DNA from: Saccoglossus kowalevskii
Taxonomy: Eukaryota; Hemichordata; Enteropneusta; Harrimaniidae
NCBI RefSeq assembly: GCF_000003605.2
Contig: NW_003156736.1
Location: 641,214 to 676,005, forward strand
Reading direction: 5' to 3'
DNA length: 34,792 bases
The position numbers and the translations under genes are program-made. A model generated the notes under the pieces. It ran no database searches and was not told the origin of the DNA. It saw only the letters and a program-made list of their open reading frames with translations. This document shows, in pieces, positions 13,631 through 23,316 of this stretch; within the stretch, counting starts at the first letter, position 1; each line of letters begins with the position of its first letter.

Positions 13631-13715
13631 TCAATAGACCTTAGGTGTGAATGGCCGCCGAGATCTCGATAGGATCTCGATATCCACGAGACTTGTTTTT
13701 GCTCTTAAAATAGTG
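13631..13715. repeat. Copy 1 of a duplicated two-block motif
   Basis: Block 1, ATGGCCGCCGAGATCTCG (13,651-13,668), contains the perfect palindrome CGAGATCTCG. A 15-bp spacer follows, then block 2, CCACGAGACTTGTTTT (13,684-13,699). Both blocks recur base for base, with the same 15-bp spacer length, at 18,067-18,115. Weaker similarity extends about 20 bp upstream. Read from the ATG it gives a 20-codon frame starting MAAEIS and containing PRDLF. The copy at 18,067 gives a 21-codon frame with the same two peptides. Whether this is coding, regulatory or a fragment of a repeat cannot be decided here. Confidence 0.7.
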
Positions 13716-15110
13716 TGTCATTCAAATACTACGGTTATTTAGGTCAGCGGAACTCGGTGACGGGAGAGGAGAGAATGCAACACAGTTTCGGGGCACAAAA
13801 CAAGCCCCGTGATTCTCTCGCTCTTATAAACTTGTTTCTGCAGAACACAAAATAGCCACGGTCCGGTGACGTAATAGTCCACGCGAATACGCTTCCGTAT
13901 TGGATTACTTTTACGTACCAGTAATTCAAAAGACATCAGCAAAATTAAATCAATTTACTTCAATAATTGGAATCCACGAGGTGTACGAGATGTAGATACA
14001 AGTCTTGTGGGTCTTTCGCTCTGAACAAATTAAAGATATGAATGCAAACAAAAGCAAACAAAAATTTGCATGAAGATAAACGGGCGTACACACATATATC
14101 AAGGTTTCGTAAATAAAGAGATAATTTGTTGTGAGCAAGTTATCCTTATCGTAAAAAAGTGCGCCATGAAATAATTGTATTGTTATCCATTATAGTATGT
14201 GTTTTCCAAAGAAATTATTAAATTTATTTCAGTGTCACTGTGTAAAATATGGTTCATTTAAAAAAATGGACTAAGACTCTTCTGATCCAGATGTATTAAA
14301 AAATCTAGTATTGTACCCCTCCCATTTCTAAACAGTCAACAACAATCTGTTCTTATCAGTTTCGAGTGAAACTTTTTTCTCCGTGTAGGATTCCTTGTGT
14401 GATTTGATGAGAAAACGATGGCACGCTGACATGTCAAATTGTGCACGTCATTCACCTATCTCATTCGTCCGTAATTTGAGTGTAAATAAATGCACGAGTC
14501 GTTAACTCAGACGTCACGTGACGATTTAGAATGTCACAACATAATATCTAAAAATAGACTTAATTATTACAAGGGGACGAATTTACGACAATTCCAATTT
14601 ATCCAATTTAACAATCTTCTAGAAACTGGCATTCCGAATAATGATTGGAATTATTCCATCAATGTGAATTCGGTTCACTTCATCGTCATTGCGTCAGAGC
14701 GACGCGAGTCATTCCCAAGGCTGAATTGGGGCGATTTACTTACCCACAGTACAATGCGCCGTCCATTTGTCTTATTATCATGTCGAAAAAATTTAATCAG
14801 CGAAAGTGAACGAATTACGGAAGATTCTTGTTCTAATCCCCATCCCTTTAGTTGAATCCTCCAACGAGTATTGTAATACCATCTCATCTTAGGGATGAAT
14901 CATTAACAAAAACGGGTACTAGCCAAGGGACGGAATCACGTAACAATAGTCAAAGTAAAACGACTACGAAACCCCATATTTAGCAGTACTTTGACATAAT
15001 GTTTCGGCAAGTAGTTGATTCAGTTTATTGTTTCGTTAAAGTTAATGAGATGTTATTGTATTGTCTCCAGCTGCAAATTGAACACATTCTTATACACAGT
15101 CCCGGGTTTA
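13716..15110. other. Intergenic DNA, nothing recognised
   Basis: A 121-codon plus-strand ORF (14,490-14,855) and several shorter ones show no domain, signal peptide or splice context and are taken as chance. Confidence 0.45.
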
Positions 15111-15243
15111 CTGGGGTGGCAGTCGTCGTGCCGCGTCCTGTTCGATATGGGACTCATAGCGACGTATACAACGCGTGTAAAATACATTGTTTATTTACAT
15201 GAAATTCGAACACGCGCTGCGCGACGACCACCACACTTTAACG
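15111..15243 (+). mobile_element. Copy C of the TTAAAGCGCGG-ended MITE-like family, the best internal copy
   Basis: The ordered internal blocks are GATATGGGACTCATAGCGAC, GTATACAACGCGTGTAAAAT, TTGTTTATTTACATG and ATTCGAACACGCGCTGCGCG. The right end, GACGACCACCACACTTTAACG, is the reverse complement of the family terminus. The left end, CTGGGGTGGCAGTCGTCGTG, is a decayed match to the same terminus. Length is about 130 bp with no coding capacity, as expected for a non-autonomous DNA element. Confidence 0.68.
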
Positions 15244-15647
15244 TAAATTTAGACTTCATTGCCTGGTTCTATTACCTTCTACCTGTATATGATACAAGAC
15301 CTTGAATATGTTAGTTATGCGCATGCGCACAATGGTCGCGATAGTCAGCAACATATCCTGCATGAGCTGGTCTGATTCTTCCCTCGATGGAATGTATTCA
15401 AATTACTTATTATACAGCTCACGTAGACCAATTTATGGAAAAAGCCTGTATTGAAAAATCTAAATTAAGATAGATTGAAATCGGGTTTTACTGATATAAC
15501 ATCATTCGCTAATCTCTCATTTTGGAATAAAAGATATATCATTGGGTATCAACAACTTCTATTGGTCGAACACTTATTTTAAAGTTACACGGATGTCTTA
15601 ATCCCCCATGTGCGGCTTTGTAGTTCATTCTCGGTTAATCTAGACTG
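15244..15647. other. Intergenic DNA between two MITE-like copies
   Basis: No gene was seen. Around 15,320-15,370 the reverse strand carries a weak match (GCTCATGCAGGATATGTTG) to the interior of the copy at 15,648, suggesting another very old fragment. Confidence 0.4.
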
Positions 15648-15770
15648 TTTTTAAAGCGCCACAATCGTTGCGCAGCGCGCGTTCAAATTTAATTTAATCA
15701 GACAACATATTTTACATGAGCTGTATACGTCGCATGAGTCCCACACCGACGACATATGTGGCTTTAAAAG
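15648..15770 (-). mobile_element. Copy D of the TTAAAGCGCGG-ended MITE-like family with both ends visible
   Basis: The left end reads TTTTTAAAGCGCCACAATCG. The right end, reverse complemented, reads CTTTTAAAGCCACATATGTC. The interior on the minus strand repeats the family order: GGGACTCATGCGACGTATAC, CATGTAAAATATGTTG, TTTGAACGCGCGCTGCGC. About 120 bp, inverted relative to the copy at 15,111. Confidence 0.68.
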
Positions 15771-15995
15771 CGTATCAAATTTTCACAAAATGTCACTCAT
15801 TTACTTTATATGTTTATTTTTTTTCCGAATTAGGAAAAAAAATCATAATTTCTTCCGAGTCTTTGTTTCACTGAGAGCTAGCCAGATGATAAAATTTACT
15901 AGCGGAAACACAGTTGAGGATGAAACACGTACATAAGGATGGGCGCAATTAAAAAGTGCGTCACAGTCGTCACGTGGTTAACGTAAGAGAATATT
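15771..15995. other. Intergenic DNA, nothing recognised
   Basis: Short AT-rich spacer between two copies of the MITE-like family. Confidence 0.4.
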
Positions 15996-16050
15996 GCATT
16001 TCACGCGCGTTGTATACGTCGCTTTGTGAGGACTGTTGCTCTTCAAGCGT
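15996..16050 (-). mobile_element. Short fragment I of the TTAAAGCGCGG-ended MITE-like family
   Basis: The minus strand carries GCGACGTATACAACGCGCGT preceded by a GGACT-like block, matching the centre of the copy at 15,111. No ends are preserved. Confidence 0.5.
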
Positions 16051-18046
16051 TCTAAAAATATATACATTAAAAGCTTATTTTTTTAAATGTATATTTTTAT
16101 AAAGACATCATCGTTATTTCCAATGAATATTATCCAATTAGCGAGGGTCTCATTTTGAATAAGTGGGCGGTCTAAGTTGCTATGTCACGTGAAGACAGCC
16201 CATGTTCAGTCATTCTTAGCCTTTGAGCCAATCAAATTTGAATTTGGATGAAAGCTGACGATCGGCATTCAGATGAGTTTATAAGAAAATCCCCAGCATT
16301 TTGCTATTTACTGTGCGTTACGTGGTCAGTAAAAAAATCATCCGATAAGAAGATCGAATCGTACGAGTGTGGATATCCACATAATTAATCAACTACATGT
16401 AATTGTCATAAATAAAAGCCATGGACATCATGTTTTTTTAGGTTACTCGTCTTCTGAAGTAGGTCCGAAAGTGGGGCCACCAAACTTTACTATCACTCAC
16501 ACCCATCGGTCGGCCAATTTGAAAGTGAAATTTTGCGAAACTCGGAAATTATTTGTCTCCCTCCTTCCATTATTTTTAAGCTATCTTAAATATTTCGGTA
16601 AAAGAATATTGACTCAAGCGTTCAAAAGCTCGCGACGAAGAAGATGTGTAGTGCGATGTTTTAATAACGGACCTGACATGCATAAAACGGCACCGTTATA
16701 CTTATGCTATGTGCCGTTCTATAATATATAGAAAATAATGTTGATCACCCTATGAAATAATGAACCACACAGAGCAAATGCCAAAGTGTTTTTATTCAAA
16801 GCTGAGAGCTATTTTGTTAACTGGCTGTCCGAATAATTCTCAAAATGGTTGTAAGGTTACACTTTCGATAATATTTGAAAACATACGAAGAGTAACACAA
16901 TTACACCACCTAAGAACATGCATTGGGGTTACCGAGTTCCAGCCGCTTTTTACAATCATCGCAATACACGATATAATATTGTCGAACCGACGGAATCTAA
17001 AGATAAGGGAATTTGACGGATTCAATGCACGTGTTACTAAAAATAGAAATGCTGGATAAATCGAGAGCGAACTAAATACCAAATAAGCATGTGCTGAGGG
17101 CGGAGATTGACGACGACTGTGTTCAACTTTGTCAAAGATAACCCATTAATGTGACACGGCCTTGTCGAAGATTAGCATTTTAAGGATACCGGATTAACGC
17201 GATTGGAGATACTATAAATTATGTTTAGGATCGCGCAGTCGAAAGGAATTCTTGCGATGACCATGAGCTGGTTTATCGCCCCGAGTATTATGCATATATT
17301 GTTGCTATGCATAGCATTTCGAAATCATGTTGCGACCGACTGGAGTTTGTATTTGTTTCCAAGCGTTGACCTCAATTTGACAGTTTCTATAATCCCGTGG
17401 CAATTCTGCGTTGTACGCCTGGCTGCACAATTAACTTGAACCAGGCCGCCCAAATAAGTACGTGGTCTGTATGAACGATGTTTGTGATTAAAAGCTATAA
17501 TTAGACGCGCTTACGGTCTATAAATGTTCGCGCTAAAACCCCCATCACAGGAAACCATTAAAATCAACGAGGGGAACTAACGAAACCGACATTGTTCTCC
17601 AATTTTTCACCAGGTACTTCCCTCCTGTGCAAGTAGTAATCAGTGTTTATTTACATAAGCGTAATCTACGTACCTAATTCCATGGTTAATGAAGCTGTTC
17701 TCTTGGTTTTATTCTGTAACAGGAAAGGAGATTTGTCCCAAATTATTTAACTATGCATTACAAGTTTTGAACATCTCAGGATAATTTAGTTTCAGTTCTT
17801 GTCTCAAATAAGGCGGTGATTTTTCTCCGCTGTTGTCTGTGAGTTCTCATACGCGGAGCTCAGACATGATGTGTGATTGTCATGTTTTGATTGGTACGTA
17901 TAATTCCCAAACGTGGTTTCCCGTGAAATATGCCTCTAGTCATCATCATGGATTGTGTATGTAAAAGTTACTCTTTTATATGATATATATTTTAGGTTTA
18001 TTTGCGTTTTAGAACAATTATGTGACATACTGCTATCGATGTGTGC
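16051..18046. other. Intergenic DNA, nothing recognised
   Basis: ORFs of up to 120 codons (for example 16,369-16,731) lack motifs and splice signals that would make them exons. No repeat was recognised. Confidence 0.45.
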
Positions 18047-18134
18047 AAAATAAACCCCGGACGCAAATGGCCGCCGAGATCTCGTTGAAGACGAGAGAGC
18101 CACGAGACTTGTTTTGGTCCGCCTTCTTATAGTG
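18047..18134. repeat. Copy 2 of a duplicated two-block motif
   Basis: Block 1 (18,067-18,084) and block 2 (18,100-18,115) are identical to those at 13,651 and 13,684, in the same orientation and with the same 15-bp spacing. The spacer bases differ almost completely. Here the spacer and its edges form a small hairpin (TCTCGT, loop TGAAG, ACGAGA). The upstream 20 bp are also similar between copies (AATARACC, then RATGG at the block). Confidence 0.7.
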
Positions 18135-19373
18135 CTCCTTTCTCTTCTGTCATTGCGTTCACTGCCCTCCTGACCTATGTTGCCATGGTATTCACAACAG
18201 TAAAAACTGCCACCAATCGCAATCACAATGAATGTATTTATGAGTTATTTATATGATTCGATTTTATTTTAAATTTCGCAATTTTATATTCAATTTGATC
18301 TATTGTTTTTTCGAAAGCTCTTTATAAATCGCATGTCAATGTTTATTGGTTCATGATGTATGAATCTATATCGTGAACTTATAGTTGTGTGGTAACATAC
18401 ATGGCATTATTATGCATATGTCACCGTTACGCCATAAGTTACAGCGTGCCGTAATCATCCTACCATATAAGAAATGGGAATTCCAAATATGGAATGGTTA
18501 CGCGCGTACGCGTCCTCCAAGAATAAAAACGAACATGGCTGCCACCAGGGCTTGACCCGAACTCCACAGAGTTCGATGCGCGTTACTTATCATCACTGCA
18601 CAAAGAAGCTTTGCATAGAACTCATTTGCATATTCGAATATGTTCGAACTACCAGACCCTGTCGGTTAACAAAGTTATGCGTATGTCACTTGGTTACTTT
18701 AAACTCTTAATAAGACGTTTCACGCCCCGACTCCGAATAAAATGTTCTGTTTATTAGATTAAAATATACATGACGTTTCTACAATAAATGGCTAACTTTA
18801 TAAACTTACTAGAACCTTTGTGTTCTATTGTTGTTAGACGCGCAAAATCGAACCCGTTCAAGCCAGAAATAGTATTGAAATATTCACCAGAATATACAAG
18901 ATGAACGGAAATGTTAGGAAACTTTTTTCAGTGAAATTAGTCTTTAATGTTTCTTTTCCAACTATAACAGAGCGTTTTTTCTTCCAAGTTTTAGTGTATC
19001 ACGTGCGCCATTTCACTATAGTAACATTACCTTGCAAAACATAGTCCGCGATAAAATGGTTCGTATTTACGTTTTTACTGAGGTCTGACATTAATAAATA
19101 GTTCGGATGTGACATACGTTTTTTCCCCACTTTTTGTAGTACGTTTTCAGATGTAACAGGTACAAGAAAATGGCCGTGCGTAGTGAGGTGATTGAGCACA
19201 AAATTGAAGGCTGTCTGTGGCAGAGGCACTATTGCGTAAAGCGCAAAGGCCTGTAGGAAGGAGATCGGGTTTGACCGGACTCCACACAAACAAGCTCGCT
19301 GATTCTGTTCTAAGCTTTTTGGATGTTGGCATTTTCATGATGTATCCTTGGAAGAAAAAGATGTATAATAATA
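18135..19373. other. Intergenic DNA, nothing recognised
   Basis: Contains a weak repeated word (GGGCTTGACC at about 18,548 and GGGTTTGACC at about 19,267, each followed by a variant of GRACTCCACA) but no gene. ORFs over 18,999-19,338 on the minus strand begin at non-ATG codons and are not supported. Confidence 0.4.
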
Positions 19374-19439
19374 AGGTTATTACGAGGATTCCTCAAAGTA
19401 TGCACTCAGGCAGTACGCCGCGCATCCTCGTAATAACCT
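19374..19439. repeat. Perfect 16-bp inverted repeat with 34-nt loop
   Basis: AGGTTATTACGAGGAT at 19,374-19,389 is exactly complementary to 19,424-19,439. AT-rich flanks can extend the stem with a bulge. Genesis as a MITE relic, cruciform or transcribed hairpin is open. Confidence 0.8.
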
Positions 19440-19468
19440 CATATTATTTTGTGAGTTATAGTGCCGTA

Positions 19469-19560
19469 ATTTGCATATATTTTACATTAGCATTTTTTTT
19501 ATACAGTTCAATCCTCGGGGGCGGAGCTACGTCACGGACGTTCTACGTTGCTAAGACGCG
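19469..19560 (+). promoter_or_regulatory. Possible promoter-like cluster of sites
   Basis: A perfect POU octamer ATTTGCAT (19,469-19,476) lies about 40 bp upstream of a GC box GGGGGCGGAG (19,517-19,526). A CRE-like TACGTCA (19,528-19,534) directly follows the GC box. A CpG-containing stretch comes after. No convincing first exon follows: the open frame from 19,548 has no ATG at its start. This is a motif-level observation only. Confidence 0.25.
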
Positions 19561-21333
19561 CACCACTGTACCACGTATTTCTATGGGCTCTGTGCGCGCT
19601 GCTGTGGAACGCCGGTGGAGCTGGTGAAAACTTAAGAAAACAACACAAACTCAACTTTGAAGTAATCCTGAACAACCAAATTCATATATGTTACACACGT
19701 AGGGCTAATCTTGTTACACTGTTCAGGGGACTCTCAACAACCATCGCAAAGTACCGTTTTCTGCAAGTTTTTGGTCTTTGTTTTCACCGCGAGGGTTGCC
19801 AGGCGGTAGAAAATGCCCGGATGTCCGCCCCCGAGAATAGAACACAATGCCAAAGAAGACCAGTTAATCGCTTATTAAAATTCAAGAAAACAGCAAGTAC
19901 GCCACCAGTGGCGATGTATGACTGGGTCACCCCTACACCACTCTACAATTATCCTGGGATATCATGGCATAATATTTCAACATCGGAACCAATAGCAAAT
20001 GCCTTCTAATACTGGCCGCTGTTCAGGACGAAAATATAACCAGCGTGTTCGCGGAAATTATGCTGATAACCCGAAACATTTTTTGAGTCAAAAAAATTTA
20101 ATTTATCACAAAATAGAAACAATTCTGGATATTAATTGCTCTTTAAGTGGACGATTGACTGAACTGTACCTTTGAACTTCATCCATGTAATATTCCGTTT
20201 TTTATGTGGAGTAAAATCACAATATTTTATTAACAAAGCTTCTCTAATAATATCGCGCACGTGTCAACATATTGGAATAACGGCATCAATATCGATCGTC
20301 CTCGTTAATGAAGTTGGAGAACTACACCGTAACCCGACACTCTCATTTATTTTGTATTTATACATAAACGACTTATTAATGGGTTGTGGTATTGAATTAT
20401 CTCAACCACAAAACACAGATGAAAATCAATGTACTTTAGTTAGTTATTATTGTATTTTCTCTGTCTTCTATAATTACCGGAATAGCCCCAGGGCGTCGCA
20501 CGTACAATATTGTAACTCGCCCATGTGATATTATGTTATAGTACGACATCAACTCCGCCATCTTGTTTTGTTCTCACTCACAGCTAGTCATGTTAAAATC
20601 AATCGAAAAGTCAACCAAATATATATCTATGACATAACGATTTGGCGGGAAAATGTTTCATTTTTAATTCCTCGACCCTCTCCCCCTCCCCTCAATAAAT
20701 GTTGTGCAAATGTGTGTATGCATGTGCCTATATATATATGATGTAAGCACGGATGGACTATATTTCTTTTTCATAAGTTGTCCATATTCTCATTTATTCT
20801 CTCGAAAGCGGATGTTTGCGATATATACGTGTGATTCCTAGTTTGAAATGTCTCGCAAAGACACGTAAACAGATTTATCAGCACATGTGATAAACTGTTC
20901 AACAACAGATTACGAAATGGAACCCTTGGAGAAAACGTGTCAATGACGCTCTGTGGCGAATATTGTGTAAGAATCTGGAAGACATAAGTTAACTTAAAGA
21001 TAAGCGAGGGAATGAATTTGAGTGAATATAATTGGAAAATCATCAGTATAGAATCGTCCAAGGCAACATGCGCGTGAGCCTTTGTGAGAAAGACGCAATC
21101 GCAAGCTGTGGTATTTAATCACGTGTGTGAAATGGAGAATTACTTGGTGGACTTGTATTCGCTTAAAGTTCGCCTTCGCTCGTAGCGGCCAGCCCTAAAA
21201 TTATTTTTGTTTTGTACTCCGAGAGTCTTGGCCACCAATTGTTAATTTTTCGAATCTCTATCACAAGTAGAACATATTTAAATTAGAGATTTAAAAAATA
21301 TCAAAAACAATAAGGTATATATGACTGACATTA
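19561..21333. other. Intergenic DNA, nothing recognised
   Basis: The open frame covering 19,548-20,009 (153 codons) starts at TTG and contains no recognised motif. The remainder is AT-rich without genes or clear repeats. Confidence 0.45.
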
Positions 21334-21614
21334 TTAAAGCGCGGTGGTCGTCGCGCTGCGCATGTACCATCCCACAATCCAATGCGCTCTTCAAATGGAA
21401 ATCACTAGTATGAGGTTTGACCTGGGCGCGACTTGCACTGATTACCGCCGGTGACTCCTTCGATGCCTTCCAATAACATGAAATTACTTAATTAAAGCTT
21501 GGAAACGTCTTAGTTCGTACTCGTTGATCTGCGCAACAATCAAAGTCGCCATCTTTGTTTATATGAGACCCATATATCTCGCACATGTGCAGCGCGACGA
21601 CTACCGCGCTTTAA
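21334..21614. mobile_element. 281-bp element with 32-bp terminal inverted repeats, TTAA at both ends
   Basis: The left arm (21,334-21,365, opening TTAAAGCGCGGTGGTCGTCG) and the right arm (21,583-21,614) are reverse complements at 30 of 32 positions. The TTAA at each outer edge would fit a TTAA target duplication of the piggyBac type, or could be part of the repeat itself. The interior has no coding capacity. These ends are the sharpest version of the termini seen in the shorter copies at 165, 555, 12,640, 15,111 and 15,648. Confidence 0.8.
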
Positions 21615-21736
21615 CGTTTCGGATCTTCGATTATAGCGCCATCAGTCGGTTTAAGTGCGAGAATGGGAGGGAGTGATTTCTAGCTTGCGGAATTTATTCG
21701 CGGCGAAATCAACCCCCTACGCAGACGAAAGTAAAA

Positions 21737-22319
21737 NNNNNNNNNNNNNNNNNNNNNNNNNNNNNNNNNNNNNNNNNNNNNNNNNNNNNNNNNNNNNNNN
21801 NNNNNNNNNNNNNNNNNNNNNNNNNNNNNNNNNNNNNNNNNNNNNNNNNNNNNNNNNNNNNNNNNNNNNNNNNNNNNNNNNNNNNNNNNNNNNNNNNNNN
21901 NNNNNNNNNNNNNNNNNNNNNNNNNNNNNNNNNNNNNNNNNNNNNNNNNNNNNNNNNNNNNNNNNNNNNNNNNNNNNNNNNNNNNNNNNNNNNNNNNNNN
22001 NNNNNNNNNNNNNNNNNNNNNNNNNNNNNNNNNNNNNNNNNNNNNNNNNNNNNNNNNNNNNNNNNNNNNNNNNNNNNNNNNNNNNNNNNNNNNNNNNNNN
22101 NNNNNNNNNNNNNNNNNNNNNNNNNNNNNNNNNNNNNNNNNNNNNNNNNNNNNNNNNNNNNNNNNNNNNNNNNNNNNNNNNNNNNNNNNNNNNNNNNNNN
22201 NNNNNNNNNNNNNNNNNNNNNNNNNNNNNNNNNNNNNNNNNNNNNNNNNNNNNNNNNNNNNNNNNNNNNNNNNNNNNNNNNNNNNNNNNNNNNNNNNNNN
22301 NNNNNNNNNNNNNNNNNNN
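21737..22319. other. Assembly gap (583 N)
   Basis: All bases are N. ORFs drawn across it are artefacts. The non-round length suggests an estimated scaffold gap. It starts about 120 bp after the inverted-repeat element. Confidence 0.99.
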
Positions 22320-23091
22320 ACATTGCTACAAGAGAAACACATCAACAATTCGATTCCAGTCGTTTTTCGTTGATGAACAAGACACAAACATAGTGGAAAG
22401 TTTCAAAGTAAACAAAACAGTGCTCTATGAAGTTTTAACTTCCTCCTTAACCCAACTGAAAAGTTGAGAGAATGGCTACTTCGCATAATCATTTACCCAG
22501 TGCAAATTTTACAGACATTTATAATAATTTGGTTATAAATCTCACGTAAATAAAAATTGGTTTTGTGAAATGTTATTTATAACAAATGATTAACATTGAG
22601 ATTCTGGCTCCACTAATGACAACCAAATCATACTTTTTATTATTTATGTGCAGCCTGGCAAATTACGCAACGCATAAACAAATGCATTTTTTAGTGTGTG
22701 TACCGTGTGGCAGACAGAACTCATATCAAACATACACATTTTGTTAGAGCTGCGAATCCTAACCAACCTTCATATACACCCTAATTGTAAAATCACCCAG
22801 TCATATGTTGATGGCAAAGCCTTTGGCCAATTAAGTGATAACATTATCAATCTAAGGTTGCGCCAATAACACATATGGTTACCCAATCGCACGCACATCA
22901 TCTAAAATTATGAGTCGTTCCATAATACTCGATTGCACACATTATTAACCCGGAATGAAGTAAATGTGCACAGTTACAAAAACAAACAAAATGGTATGTA
23001 TGTGCGCAATACGAACAATGAATTCGGGGTGAAATGGAATTCACAAGTGACCTTTAACATGTTACAGACTTTATTGAGATATTGATCGCTT
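22320..23091. other. Intergenic DNA, nothing recognised
   Basis: AT-rich sequence after the gap. No exon, tRNA or repeat was identified. Confidence 0.45.
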
Positions 23092-23316
23092 ATTACTGTA
23101 AAACATGTCTTTTTAGCTAGCATGTTATTATGACTAATTTAGCTAATCTCTAATTTCGCTAATTTAAGCTGTAGCTAATTTGACAGAAAGTCTATTATAA
23201 TAGGGAGATAGTCGACACTTTAGCTAAATTAAGATTCTGTTAATTCATGCCAAGAGTCAAATCCGCTAAAATTGCATGCAGCTATTCAACATGCATTCAA
23301 CATGTTAGTACAGTAT
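23092..23316. mobile_element. About 225-bp MITE-like element with TACTGTA ends
   Basis: The left end TACTGTAAAACATGT (from 23,094) is mirrored at the right end by ACATGTTAGTACAGTATT (about 23,299-23,316), whose reverse complement reads AATACTGTACTAACATGT. The interior is rich in GCTAATTT-like words. Size and ends match the 216-bp element at 28,822. Confidence 0.6.

Noticed and set aside
14490-14855. 121-codon plus-strand ORF
   Set aside because: No domain, no hydrophobic or repeat pattern and no splice context. An overlapping ORF on the other strand is equally long-lived, as expected by chance.
19548-20009. 153-codon plus-strand open frame with a hydrophobic, signal-like start
   Set aside because: It begins at TTG, not ATG. 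It has no recognised domain and no splice signals that would make it an exon, and it lies in AT-balanced DNA where a frame of this length can occur by chance.
21655-22467. Long ORFs of 204-270 codons on both strands
   Set aside because: They consist almost entirely of unknown bases from the assembly gap.
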